Shown here: positions 1 to 8,133 of the stretch, in pieces
How positions within the stretch are numbered: the stretch's first letter is position 1
How the letters are laid out: each line of letters starts with the position of its first letter
DNA from: Helicobacteraceae bacterium
GTDB lineage: Bacteria > Campylobacterota > Campylobacteria > Campylobacterales > Sulfurimonadaceae
Reading direction: 5' to 3'
Assembly (NCBI GenBank): GCA_027066325.1
Contig: JAMONY010000016.1
Span: 1-46,846, forward strand
Length of the DNA: 46,846 bases
The notes under the pieces: model-generated
The model's database searches: none
Seen by the model: the letters and a program-made list of their open reading frames with translations, nothing else
Told to the model about the DNA's origin: nothing
Made by a program: the position numbers and the translations under genes

Positions 1-1
1 A

Positions 2-79
2 TCTCTGGAAGCTAGAGGAGCTACAATAAAGCAGTCAAATTTGAATGCAAAAAGCATTGTAGCCAGCCGTTTTATATGA
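2..79 (+). CDS. C-terminal tail of an unidentified protein (5' truncated)
   Basis: An open frame enters from the left edge and ends at the TGA at 77-79, giving about 25 residues ending in ...KSIVASRFI. The next gene starts nine bases later behind a strong ribosome binding site, which fits a two-gene operon. The residues alternate small, polar and charged types with no recognisable motif. It may be the end of a larger gene, but so short a stretch could also be open by chance. No function can be assigned. Confidence 0.35.
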   Translation, partial: SLEARGATIKQSNLNAKSIVASRFI

Positions 80-88
80 AGGAGGAGT

Positions 89-475
89 ATGAGTACCAAT
101 ATTGACATGGTTAAAAATTCTATCAAACAGTTTAAAGCTGTTTTAGAAATTAGTTTTGATCATGAGACTTTAGAAGATGTTGAAGCCCCCGAATTTGTGG
201 AGATGGGTTGGCTTGAATTTAAAATTGACAAATCTGAATTAGGATGGAGAACACTTGAGTTTATCTCTTGGGTTTGTGAGGACATGAAAAATGCAGGTGA
301 AAGAATAAAATTATTTCCATCTTCACCACCACCTTATCTCAATACACCAGGCGATAGCTTGATTTTTAATATAGAAATTTATCCAAAAGACAACGACAGC
401 CAAGAGCGATTTGAAAACATTGCAAATCATTTTACATATTGTTATGAGAAGTACTGGAGTGAGTGCACTGTGTAA
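89..475 (+). CDS. Hypothetical small acidic protein
   Basis: This encodes 128 residues rich in Asp and Glu, with several aromatic residues (WLEF, LGWRTLEF, HFTYCYEKYW) and a Pro-rich turn near residue 80 (SSPPPYLNTPG). There is no signal peptide and no clear transmembrane segment, so it is probably cytoplasmic. The ATG at 89 is set by the strong Shine-Dalgarno GGAGGAG at 81-87. I do not recognise the family. Its small size, acidity and position directly behind the end of another gene are compatible with an immunity or chaperone partner of the upstream protein, but nothing in the sequence proves that. It converges on the ABC transporter gene at 578. Confidence 0.7.
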   Translation: MSTNIDMVKNSIKQFKAVLEISFDHETLEDVEAPEFVEMGWLEFKIDKSELGWRTLEFISWVCEDMKNAGERIKLFPSSPPPYLNTPGDSLIFNIEIYPKDNDSQERFENIANHFTYCYEKYWSECTV

Positions 476-577
476 CAGGCTTGTGCGGCACAATAATTTA
501 TCTAGTAAGACATTTTATAAAAAATCTTATAGACTTTAGGAGAAGGTATAGAGTGTGATGATGCATCAAAAATAATT

Positions 578-2284
578 TTAACTATACCCTTTTGCCATCT
601 TTTGAAACTCACCACACCCATCTAGTAGCTCTTTAAAGCTACCAGAACTTACGATCTCACCCGCTCTAAAGAGATATAGACATTTGGACTCTTCGATACT
701 GCTTAATCTGTGTGCTATTGTGATGGTAATCATGTCGGATGTGTAGTTTTTGAGTGCTCTATTGATACGCTCTTCGCTCTCATTGTCAAGCGCACTTGTG
801 GCTTCATCTAGTATGAGCAAAGAGGCATTTTTGTAGATGGCTCTAGCTATGGCTATGCGTTGGCGCTGTCCGCCTGAAAGGTTTGTGCCAGCCTCATCCA
901 TTGTTGTATATATACCATCACTAAGCGACTTGGCAAACTCATAGGCATCTGCTAGTTTTAACGCTTCAATAACACGCTCTTCGTCTATCTCTTCTGCATA
1001 TGCAACATTTTGAGCTAGTGTATCTTGTAGGATGTATATGCGTTGAGACACCATGGCGATCTGCGAGCGCAAAGAGGAGGTGGAGTATGTTCTGATATCT
1101 TTACCGTTGATCTTGACTACGCCACTATCAGCATCATAAAATCTAAGTATCAGGTTGACAAGTGAACTCTTGCCACCACCGCTATCGCCTATGAGAGCTA
1201 CGGTTGTTGGGCTCTGTATGTTTAGGTTGATATCTTTGAGCACTGTTGAGTCTTGATATAGAAGAGATACGCTCTCAAAACTTATCTCCCTTATGGGATC
1301 TTTAAGTTCAATCTCACCCTCTGTAATAGTACTTTTTTTGTCCATAAGTTCAAAAACTCTCTGGCTAGCAGCTAAAGCATCTTGTATCTTGCCATATATA
1401 GACCCTATGCGCCTAATAGGTTGAAAAAGCAACCCAACAGCAGTTAAAAATGCGCTAAATTCGCCAACGCTCATCTTCTCATCATAGACTAGTTGTCCAC
1501 CTATAAAGATGACACCAGCAAGACCGATAGCGCCAACGATCTCAAGTAGCGGAGAGACAAGCTCATTGGTATATACAGACTTCATGTTGATGCGAAAAAA
1601 TCGCCAGTTTTCAGCGCTAAATCGCTCTAGCTCATACTCTTGTGTTGAGTTTGCTTTTATAATCTCTGAGTTGTTAAAAACCTCACTTAGTCTATTGATC
1701 ATGTCTGCATTTTTCTCTTGAGATCGGTGTGAGAGACGGCGCAATCTTTTAGCTATAAGTATGAGAGGATATATAATGACAGGTAGGACAACAAGTGCAT
1801 AGAAAGCTAGTGTTGCATTGAGGTAGATAACATATGCCAAGAGTGCAACAACGGTTAGACTCTCACGCAGCAGTTCAGGAAGCATAAATGAGACAAAGTA
1901 CTGTATGCGACTTATATCATTTGTGATGCGACTAATCAGCTCTCCACTTCTATTGGTATATAAAAACTCCATATCAAGATGTAGTATCTTGCTAAGTAGA
2001 TCTTCACGCAGTCGTGTTATGACATGTCCGCCTATGTAGTTCATGTAGATAGCAGCTATGTAGCGACCTATAGATTTAAGTAGGTAGATCCCTATAAGCA
2101 TGAGCGGGATGATGTAGAGCATCTGCTCATCTTTAGCTATAAACATGTCATCCATTAGAGGCTGCATGATTTGAGCCGTAGCTGCAGTGGCTGTAACTGT
2201 AAGGAGTATGCCTATGAGTATGTAAAAGTAGTGAAGCTTATGCTCTTTGAGGTACGGTAGGTAGCGTTTAAAAGTTTTTTTCAT
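578..2284 (-). CDS. msbA: MsbA-type ABC exporter (fused permease and ATPase)
   Basis: This 568-residue half-transporter has an N-terminal six-helix membrane domain (about residues 15-300) and a C-terminal ATPase domain. Walker A is GDSGGGKSS near residue 365, the signature LSGGQRQRIAIARA is near 468, and Walker B with the catalytic Glu (LLILDEATSALD) is near 490, followed by the H-loop IAHRLSS. The intracellular-loop pattern LYTNRSGELISRITND is typical of the MsbA/lipid-exporter subfamily. It probably works as a homodimer flipping lipid A-core or a related lipid across the inner membrane, although multidrug exporters look alike, so the substrate is inferred. The gene stands alone. Its ATG has no Shine-Dalgarno and lies only a few bases from a TATAAT box. 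Confidence 0.85.
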   Translation of the reverse strand: MKKTFKRYLPYLKEHKLHYFYILIGILLTVTATAATAQIMQPLMDDMFIAKDEQMLYIIPLMLIGIYLLKSIGRYIAAIYMNYIGGHVITRLREDLLSKILHLDMEFLYTNRSGELISRITNDISRIQYFVSFMLPELLRESLTVVALLAYVIYLNATLAFYALVVLPVIIYPLILIAKRLRRLSHRSQEKNADMINRLSEVFNNSEIIKANSTQEYELERFSAENWRFFRINMKSVYTNELVSPLLEIVGAIGLAGVIFIGGQLVYDEKMSVGEFSAFLTAVGLLFQPIRRIGSIYGKIQDALAASQRVFELMDKKSTITEGEIELKDPIREISFESVSLLYQDSTVLKDINLNIQSPTTVALIGDSGGGKSSLVNLILRFYDADSGVVKINGKDIRTYSTSSLRSQIAMVSQRIYILQDTLAQNVAYAEEIDEERVIEALKLADAYEFAKSLSDGIYTTMDEAGTNLSGGQRQRIAIARAIYKNASLLILDEATSALDNESEERINRALKNYTSDMITITIAHRLSSIEESKCLYLFRAGEIVSSGSFKELLDGCGEFQKMAKGYS

Positions 2285-2293
2285 GATGATAGT

Positions 2294-2299
2294 ATTATA
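2294..2299 (-). promoter_or_regulatory. -10 box of the ABC exporter gene
   Basis: On the minus strand a perfect TATAAT lies with its last base ten bases upstream of the start codon at 2284. The expected transcription start would leave a leader of only about 3-5 bases, and no Shine-Dalgarno is visible. No clear -35 box is seen, which is usual in this phylum. Confidence 0.45.
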
Positions 2300-2376
2300 G
2301 TATAGATGCCCTTAAAGTATAAAAAGTAGCTTTACAGTTTTATTTAGATAAATTTATATATGGCTAAGTGCTAGAT

Positions 2377-2414
2377 AGATAAGATAGCATACTACTCTAG
2401 TATATATCTTATCT
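2377..2414. repeat. Long imperfect palindrome / hairpin
   Basis: The arms AGATAAGATA (2377-2386) and TATCTTATCT (2405-2414) are perfectly complementary. Inside them ATACT (2389-2393) pairs with AGTAT (2399-2403) around a five-base loop, with a 2-versus-1 base internal bulge. That gives 15 base pairs in 38 bases. It ends 20 bases before the start codon of the secreted-protein gene and is not followed by a run of T, so it looks more like an operator or a 5'-leader structure than a classical terminator. Confidence 0.6.
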
Positions 2415-2434
2415 CACACCAAAGGTCCTTTTTT

Positions 2435-2842
2435 ATGCATAAAATCACAACGCTACCAATCATCACCTCACTTTTTAGCTTATCTGTTTTAGCAAAGCCT
2501 ATAGAACACTCTAGTTTAGATACGATACAGCAGCTCTTGCCATCTGGTACCACTATCGCCTTAGATGAGTGCAAGATGAGTATCAAGCAAGATGGACATA
2601 GGAGCTCTTTGTTTGGGGTAGTCTGGTTTAGACTCCAAGAGATAGATAGCTCAAAAATTAAAAAAAATAACAATTTTAACTATGGTGCAGTTGCTCTATC
2701 ATGCTTAGATGATAGAGAGTGCATATCTGTTAGATCAACAGAATCAAAGTTAGAGCATACAACTTCATCGTATGTACTAAAAACTTCTAAGGCAACTGAA
2801 GTTGCAAATAGGTTAAGCAAGATAGCAAAAACATGTAGATAA
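2435..2842 (+). CDS. Small secreted cysteine-containing protein, unknown function
   Basis: The 135-residue product begins with a clear Sec signal peptide (hydrophobic residues 5-18, likely cleavage after SVLA near residue 20). The mature part has four cysteines (in DECKM, SCLDD, RECIS and KTCR), which could form two disulfide bonds in the periplasm. No known domain was recognised. The start is supported by AAAGG about a dozen bases upstream. It is monocistronic, between the divergent ABC exporter and the nuo operon, and follows the 2377-2414 hairpin. Open frames on the other strand here lack a convincing start or composition, and the signal peptide argues for the plus-strand reading. Confidence 0.65.
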   Translation: MHKITTLPIITSLFSLSVLAKPIEHSSLDTIQQLLPSGTTIALDECKMSIKQDGHRSSLFGVVWFRLQEIDSSKIKKNNNFNYGAVALSCLDDRECISVRSTESKLEHTTSSYVLKTSKATEVANRLSKIAKTCR

Positions 2843-2927
2843 GCTACCCATAGTGTTCGATTTGTGTTTCTATTTGTGACATGTCTCATATTTGTCCGCT
2901 TACTCTTCTATCCTTTAAAGAGCTTTT

Positions 2928-2936
2928 TGCTATATT
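2928..2936 (+). promoter_or_regulatory. Extended -10 promoter of the nuo operon
   Basis: A T-rich run precedes TGC-TATATT (TG at 2928-2929, hexamer 2931-2936), an extended -10 typical of housekeeping promoters in Campylobacterota, which often lack a -35 box. Transcription would start near 2943, about 23 bases before nuoA. A very similar string (TTTTGCTATATC) precedes the lipoprotein gene at 24012. Confidence 0.5.
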
Positions 2937-2965
2937 GCTAACAATTATTGAAAAGGTTGAATACT

Positions 2966-3355
2966 ATGGAGCACGCAAGTACAGCACACCCATACTTTGG
3001 AGTATTTGTTCTATTTGTCCTAACATTTGGTGCATTTATTCTTACTACTATTGCCGCAAGGTTTGTTAGTAGAAGGCTAGCAGCAAAAGATACAGAGAAG
3101 ATCAAGCTCTCTATATATGAGTGTGGTCCAGAGGTGACAAAGCAACCAAATAGGATCTCACCGCAATTCTATCTGTTTGCGCTACTATTTTTACTATTTG
3201 ATGTAGAGATTGTGTTTATGTTTCCTTGGGCTATTGACTTTAAGATACTGGGTTGGTTTGGGTTTATTGAGATGCTACTCTTTATACTACTACTAACTAT
3301 CGGTTTTATATATGCATGGAAAAAAGGAGCACTTGAATGGCACAACATCAAGTAG
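2966..3355 (+). CDS. nuoA: NADH-quinone oxidoreductase (complex I) subunit A
   Basis: This membrane subunit of complex I has 129 residues. It shows three hydrophobic helices and the family hallmark YECGPEV near residue 50 on the loop close to the quinone site, followed by [22 protein letters not shown]. The start is placed at the ATG at 2966, nine bases after AAAAGG. An upstream TTG at 2948 would overlap that ribosome binding site. It is the first gene of the operon and overlaps nuoB by 19 bases, so the two are probably translationally coupled. Confidence 0.95.
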   Translation: MEHASTAHPYFGVFVLFVLTFGAFILTTIAARFVSRRLAAKDTEKIKLSIYECGPEVTKQPNRISPQFYLFALLFLLFDVEIVFMFPWAIDFKILGWFGFIEMLLFILLLTIGFIYAWKKGALEWHNIK

Positions 3356-3846
3356 ATTATACAAAAGATGGTGGTCTACCCATCGCGCTAACTTCAGTAG
3401 ACAAGCTTATAAACTGGGGTCGATCAAACTCTCTATGGCCATTAACTTACGGTCTTGCGTGTTGTGGTATTGAGCTTATGGCATCAGGTGCATCGCGTTA
3501 TGATTTTGATAGATTTGGTACTATATTTCGCGCCTCACCAAGACAGGCAGAGGTACTTATAGTAGCAGGCACACTAACAAAAAAACATGCAGAGTTTATC
3601 CGTCGTCTTTATGATCAGATGACAGAGCCAAAATGGGTAATATCCATGGGTTCATGTGCCAATACAGGTGGCATGTTTAACACATATGCAACTGTACAAG
3701 GTGTAGATCGTGTTATACCAGTTGATCTATATCTGCCAGGGTGTGCTCCAAGACCGGAGACTCTTCAGTATGCTGTTATGATGCTTCAGCAGAAGATTCG
3801 TCGTGAGAGTGCCAACAAGGCTCAAAAGAAGAAGAGGTTACTTTAA
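3337..3846 (+). CDS. nuoB: Complex I subunit B (N2 cluster subunit)
   Basis: The 169-residue peripheral-arm subunit carries the last iron-sulfur cluster, N2, that hands electrons to quinone. The four ligands are visible: the adjacent C42-C43 in LACCGIEL, C107 in GSCANTGG and C136 in PGCAPRPE. Length and motif order are standard. The start lies inside the end of nuoA, and the stop overlaps the start of nuoC by one base (TAATG). The tail is very basic (Lys/Arg-rich). Confidence 0.96.
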   Translation: MAQHQVDYTKDGGLPIALTSVDKLINWGRSNSLWPLTYGLACCGIELMASGASRYDFDRFGTIFRASPRQAEVLIVAGTLTKKHAEFIRRLYDQMTEPKWVISMGSCANTGGMFNTYATVQGVDRVIPVDLYLPGCAPRPETLQYAVMMLQQKIRRESANKAQKKKRLL

Positions 3847-4652
3847 TGAGACGCTATAGCCCAAAAGATAATGTTCAGAAAAAACCGTACTATACAGATC
3901 GATACTATGTAGCTCCACAGGTACCAAAACTAGATGTTGAGAGTGATGAAGAGTTTGCCTCTGATCTAGCAGCTATTGAGTCCAAGTTTACAGTTAGTGA
4001 GTCATATATACAGCTAGATCAGCTTGTAGTATACATAGACATAGCCGATAATCTTGGTGTGTTGGAGCTACTTAGAGATGAGAGAGCTTACACTCAACTA
4101 TCAGAACTTAGCGCTATAGATTGGCTTGCTAAAGATGGAAAGTTTGAGATCTTCTATCAGTTGCTTAGCATGAGTAGACGAAAACGAATTCGTATCAAAG
4201 CCTACATAGATGAGGCGCAACCCGTAAAGAGCGTGCAGTCTCTATGGCGCTCTGCTGATTGGAGTGAGCGCGAGATGTATGATATGTTTGGTATTAAACT
4301 GATCAATCACCCATTCCCTAAGCGCATTTTGATGCCTGATGATTGGGAGGGGTTTCCGCTTCGCAAATCTTACCCTCTTCAGGGTGATGAGGCTGCGTCA
4401 TGGTATGAGGTAGATAAGATCTTTGGTAAAGAGCATAGAGAGACTATAGGCGCAGAGCTTAGAGATTGTGCCAAAGTAGATCGGTATGATACTGAGCGAT
4501 TTTCGAGACTTGGCTTTGAGGTTCCTAAGGGGGCTGATATCAGTGGCGGTGAGAAGCGTAAAAAAGTACAGTATCAAGAGGATGGAGGTGTCTTTTTGAT
4601 TGATAGATTTGATGAAGAGAAGACGGTTATCATCAGAGACAAAGATAGGTAG
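3846..4652 (+). CDS. nuoC: Complex I subunit C (30 kDa subunit)
   Basis: This hydrophilic subunit of the quinone-reducing module has 268 residues. The conserved core is in the middle: the WRSADWSEREMYDMFGI stretch and the HPFPKRILMPDDWEGFPLRKSYPL block match the 30 kDa subunit signature. It remains a separate gene here, not fused to nuoD as in E. coli. An N-terminal extension of some 50 charged residues and a C-terminal tail of about 50 residues flank the core. It starts by one-base overlap with nuoB and ends six bases before nuoD. Confidence 0.94.
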   Translation: MRRYSPKDNVQKKPYYTDRYYVAPQVPKLDVESDEEFASDLAAIESKFTVSESYIQLDQLVVYIDIADNLGVLELLRDERAYTQLSELSAIDWLAKDGKFEIFYQLLSMSRRKRIRIKAYIDEAQPVKSVQSLWRSADWSEREMYDMFGIKLINHPFPKRILMPDDWEGFPLRKSYPLQGDEAASWYEVDKIFGKEHRETIGAELRDCAKVDRYDTERFSRLGFEVPKGADISGGEKRKKVQYQEDGGVFLIDRFDEEKTVIIRDKDR

Positions 4653-4658
4653 GGGCAG

Positions 4659-5897
4659 ATGCAACAGACAAATAGATTACGACCATTTTTTGAAAATATT
4701 ACATTTGATAGAGATGATAATGAATTGGTGCTAAACTTTGGACCTCAACACCCATCAGCACACGGTCAGCTAAGACTTATGCTCCATCTTCAACAAGAGC
4801 AGGTGGTTAAAGCTCATCCAGATATAGGTTATCTTCACCGCGGTATAGAGAAGATGGCAGAGAATATGATTTATAATGAGTTTATGCCAACAACAGATCG
4901 TACAGACTACATAGCGGCTAGCTCAAATAACTATGGCTTTGCTTTAGCGGTTGAGAGATTGATAGATGTGAAGGTGCCGCGTCGTGCTAAAGTGATACGG
5001 ATGATGTTGTTAGAGATCAACCGTCTTATATCACACCTATTTTGGTTGGCTACAACCGCTCTTGATATAGGCGCTATGACTGTATTTTTATACGCATTTC
5101 GAGAGCGTGAGTATCTACTAGATCTTATAGAGGACTATTGTGGTGCTAGACTTACTCACTCTGCTATACGCATAGGTGGAGTACCTCTTGATATACCAGA
5201 TAGTTTCCTGATAGATCTGAAGCGATTTTTAGACAATATGCCACAAAATCTAAAAGATTATGAGGATCTTATAGATCAGAACCGAATCTGGAAGATGCGT
5301 ATGGAAAATGTAGGTATTATCCCAACGCAGATGGCACTTTCATGGGGTTGTACTGGTCCTATGCTTAGAGCTTCTGGTGTACAGTGGGATATACGAAAAG
5401 AGGAGCCTTATGAGCTTTATGATGAGGTAGAGTTTGATGTGCCTTACTCTGACAAGTGCGATAACTATGCGCGTTATAAGATCTATATGGCAGAGATGAG
5501 AGAGAGTACAAAGATACTCTATCAGACCATCGATATGTATAAAGAGTGTGTAGAGAAAAATGAGACTGCACTTATGGCACATGCGCCTCAATATATAAGT
5601 GCACCAAAGCTAGACCTTATGACTCAAAACTACTCACTTATGCAACACTTTGTACTTGTAACGCAGGGCATGAGACCTCCAGTTGGTGAGGTTTATGCGG
5701 CTACTGAGTCACCAAAAGGTGAGCTTGGATACTACATAAACTCTCAAGGTGATGCTTATCCGTATCGTCTTAAGATGAGAGCACCATCTTTTTGGCACAC
5801 TGGAGTCTTAACTGATCTACTTCCAGGTAGCTATATACCAGATGTTGTCTCTATCATCGGTACAACAAACATCGTCTTTGGCGAAGTAGATCGTTAA
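4659..5897 (+). CDS. nuoD: Complex I subunit D (49 kDa subunit)
   Basis: The 412-residue subunit forms the quinone-binding pocket with nuoB and is related to NiFe hydrogenase large subunits. The hallmark GPQHPSAHG is at residues 28-36, with RGIEKMAE and TDRTDYIA further on. The C-terminal [23 protein letters not shown] is typical of the family. AGGGG just upstream of the ATG serves as ribosome binding site. Length is normal for a stand-alone NuoD. It is followed directly by the atypical nuoE and nuoF stand-ins. Confidence 0.96.
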   Translation: MQQTNRLRPFFENITFDRDDNELVLNFGPQHPSAHGQLRLMLHLQQEQVVKAHPDIGYLHRGIEKMAENMIYNEFMPTTDRTDYIAASSNNYGFALAVERLIDVKVPRRAKVIRMMLLEINRLISHLFWLATTALDIGAMTVFLYAFREREYLLDLIEDYCGARLTHSAIRIGGVPLDIPDSFLIDLKRFLDNMPQNLKDYEDLIDQNRIWKMRMENVGIIPTQMALSWGCTGPMLRASGVQWDIRKEEPYELYDEVEFDVPYSDKCDNYARYKIYMAEMRESTKILYQTIDMYKECVEKNETALMAHAPQYISAPKLDLMTQNYSLMQHFVLVTQGMRPPVGEVYAATESPKGELGYYINSQGDAYPYRLKMRAPSFWHTGVLTDLLPGSYIPDVVSIIGTTNIVFGEVDR

Positions 5898-5907
5898 GGA
5901 GAGGTTG

Positions 5908-6129
5908 ATGAAAAGATATGATCTTAGAGGACTTGGCGCAGATTTTGATAGAAGAATGTTGGAGATTTTAGCCTCTCAAGAGAGTGGTAGTGTTACTATC
6001 TTTCTATTTGAAGTTGGTGATTTTTCATCTATACAGAGGAGTGCAGATCTTGTTAAAGAGCAGGGTTGTACACTCATAAATTCACTAAAATTCAACGAGG
6101 TTGACTGGACCATCGTTGTGCAGAAGTAG
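5908..6129 (+). CDS. Short protein in the nuoE position
   Basis: Only 73 residues, compared with about 160 for a normal NuoE, and without the [2Fe-2S] cysteine set (one Cys only, in KEQGCTL). It resembles the small proteins found at the nuoE position in Campylobacter and Helicobacter complex I operons (Cj1575c / HP1264 type). By position it should be a peripheral-arm component helping to dock the electron-input module. The start is set at the ATG at 5908 because AAGGAG at 5896-5901 lies six bases upstream. The in-frame TTG at 5905 is too close. It lies between nuoD and the flavoprotein fusion. Confidence 0.7.
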   Translation: MKRYDLRGLGADFDRRMLEILASQESGSVTIFLFEVGDFSSIQRSADLVKEQGCTLINSLKFNEVDWTIVVQK

Positions 6130-6138
6130 GAGAGCAGA

Positions 6139-8133
6139 GTGAGCAGAGTCTACTTTTCTACATGGAGATCAGAGCAGATCAACAATATAGGTAAGAGTGA
6201 AGATGTATGGGAAGAGTCAGCATACAAATTGCCACAGCAGTACGGTGAACACGGTAGTGCTAAGGCATTTATAGGCTGGGATGGTGTTGCTCTTTATGAT
6301 ACAGATGTTGATGTTGTTCGACTAGCAACAGAGTATGCAGCACAGTATCAAAAATACTCAGAAGCTTGTGGTAGATGTGCGCCTGGTAGATGGGGTGGTC
6401 GTATACTATATGATCTACTTGATAAGATCGCGCGTGGTGATGGAGAGAGAGATGATATCACTCATCTACAAGATGTCTCTAAGAACATGCAACTAACATC
6501 AAAGTGTGAGATAGGTAAAACAGTACCAAACCCACTTTTAGATCTACTAGAGCATTTTGAGAGTGATTTTCTTAAGTGTATTGATACCAAACAGCCATCA
6601 AAACACTATCATCAAGAGATAGGATATATCGCAAAGATAACCGCTCCTTGTATGGATGCATGTCCAGCACATGTAGATATACCAGCATACATAGAGGGAG
6701 TTAGAGACTTGCGTTTTGATGACGCACTTATCGCCACCAGAGAGACTATGCCTCTAGCCCATACATGTGGTAGGGTATGTCCTCACCCATGTGAAGATGA
6801 GTGTAGACGGGTAAATCTTGATGAGGCTGTATCTATAATGGCTCTTAAAAGACTTGGTGCAGACTATGAGACCGATAGAGGCTTTAGCTTTTTTCATCCA
6901 GCCAATCCTAAAGAGCCAAATGGCAAGAGAGTAGCTATTATTGGTGCAGGTCCAGCTGGGCTTACAACTGCTTACTATTTGGCACTTGAGGGTGTTGCTT
7001 GTGATGTTTATGAGGAGCTTCCTGTTCTAGGTGGTGAAGTTGCTGTTGGTGTTCCTGAGTACCGCATGCCGATAGATAAGTACAATCAAGATATAGATCT
7101 TGTAAAAGATGTAGGTGTTAATTTTATAACAAATACTAAAGTAACTGCAGATATGATGCGAGAGATAGAGAGTGAGTATGACGCTGTTATGGTTGCTACT
7201 GGCACAAGAATCTCAAAAAAAGTCCGTTGTGAGAACGAGAGAGCAGAGATAGAGGGCTACTGGTCTGCTATAGAGATGTTAGATCAGATTAATCTCTATG
7301 TGAAGTATGGCATAGGTCAAGATACAGATCTTAGTGGTAAAACTGTTGTATGTGTTGGTGGTGGATTTACATCTATGGATGTTGTACGGTGTGCTATCCG
7401 TGCCAATGCATCTAAAGTAGTTATGCTCTATCGCCGTGATGAGAAGACGATCATCAGAAATACAACCTATGAGGAGTATCATGAGGCTGTAGAAGAGGGT
7501 GTTGAGTTTATATTTCACTCCGCTGTAGCTAAGATGGAAGATGAAGATAATGTGCTAAAGTCACTATTGGTCGATAGATTTGAGTTGGTTCCAGATCCAG
7601 ATGGTGGGCGAGCACAGTTGGTTAAGATAGAGGGTGACTCTTTTGTGTTGGAGTGTGACTATCTCATACCAGCTGTATCACAGAGCGCTGATCTTGATCT
7701 GTTGCCAGAGGAGTGGGAGATTGAGATGACATCTTGGGCAACAATTAAGACTAATGGTAAAGACTATATGACTTCACGCAAGGGGATTTTTGCTTCTGGT
7801 GATTGTGAATATGGACCTATGACCATAGTTAATGCCGTAGGTCAAGCCAAACGCGCTGCATCTGTTATGTCCAGATATGTACATACAGGAGAGATTACAC
7901 TTAGTGATGATGAGGTGATGGAGGATCAGCTTAGGCGTATGAGAGTTTATGATAAGAGTGAAAAGATATCGGGGTATCTGCCAGGTATGCCTAGACAGAG
8001 TAGTGAAGTGTTACCTACAGATATCAGAAAGTCTAACAATCAAGAGGTAAACTTTGGTTTAACTCAAGAGCAGGCAATAAGCGAATCAGAGCGCTGTATG
8101 CGTTGCTACTATATAGCAATGGTGGCATCATGA
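6139..8133 (+). CDS. NuoF-type 4Fe-4S domain fused to a GltD-like FAD/NAD(P)H oxidoreductase
   Basis: This 664-residue protein sits where nuoF should be. Residues 60-145 match only the C-terminal iron-sulfur domain of NuoF (C77, C80 and C123; the usual third ligand is Gly83). The FMN/NADH-binding half of NuoF is absent. Residues 165-250 form a GltD/dihydropyrimidine dehydrogenase-type cluster domain (C171, C175, C210, C214, C218, C222). An FAD fingerprint GAGPAG follows at 269-274 and a second dinucleotide site at about 405-433 (VGGGFTSMD...YRR, arginines typical of NADPH binding). A Cys-x-x-Cys pair closes the protein (653, 656). The start is GTG with GGAG six bases upstream. It probably feeds electrons into complex I or takes them out. 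The partner could be NADPH, NADH or a ferredoxin. It overlaps nuoG by four bases. Confidence 0.85.
   Translation: MSRVYFSTWRSEQINNIGKSEDVWEESAYKLPQQYGEHGSAKAFIGWDGVALYDTDVDVVRLATEYAAQYQKYSEACGRCAPGRWGGRILYDLLDKIARGDGERDDITHLQDVSKNMQLTSKCEIGKTVPNPLLDLLEHFESDFLKCIDTKQPSKHYHQEIGYIAKITAPCMDACPAHVDIPAYIEGVRDLRFDDALIATRETMPLAHTCGRVCPHPCEDECRRVNLDEAVSIMALKRLGADYETDRGFSFFHPANPKEPNGKRVAIIGAGPAGLTTAYYLALEGVACDVYEELPVLGGEVAVGVPEYRMPIDKYNQDIDLVKDVGVNFITNTKVTADMMREIESEYDAVMVATGTRISKKVRCENERAEIEGYWSAIEMLDQINLYVKYGIGQDTDLSGKTVVCVGGGFTSMDVVRCAIRANASKVVMLYRRDEKTIIRNTTYEEYHEAVEEGVEFIFHSAVAKMEDEDNVLKSLLVDRFELVPDPDGGRAQLVKIEGDSFVLECDYLIPAVSQSADLDLLPEEWEIEMTSWATIKTNGKDYMTSRKGIFASGDCEYGPMTIVNAVGQAKRAASVMSRYVHTGEITLSDDEVMEDQLRRMRVYDKSEKISGYLPGMPRQSSEVLPTDIRKSNNQEVNFGLTQEQAISESERCMRCYYIAMVAS

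Noticed and set aside
476-577. Terminator between the convergent genes ending at 475 and 578
   Set aside because: Only weak stems are visible (TGATG-ATG-CATCA at 556-568, GGTATAG/CTATACC around it), with no suitably placed T run in either direction.
2392-2889. Two minus-strand open frames (2392-2673 and 2680-2889) opposite the secreted-protein gene
   Set aside because: The plus-strand frame has a clean signal peptide, a plausible ribosome binding site and gene-like composition; the minus frames have neither and are antisense shadows.
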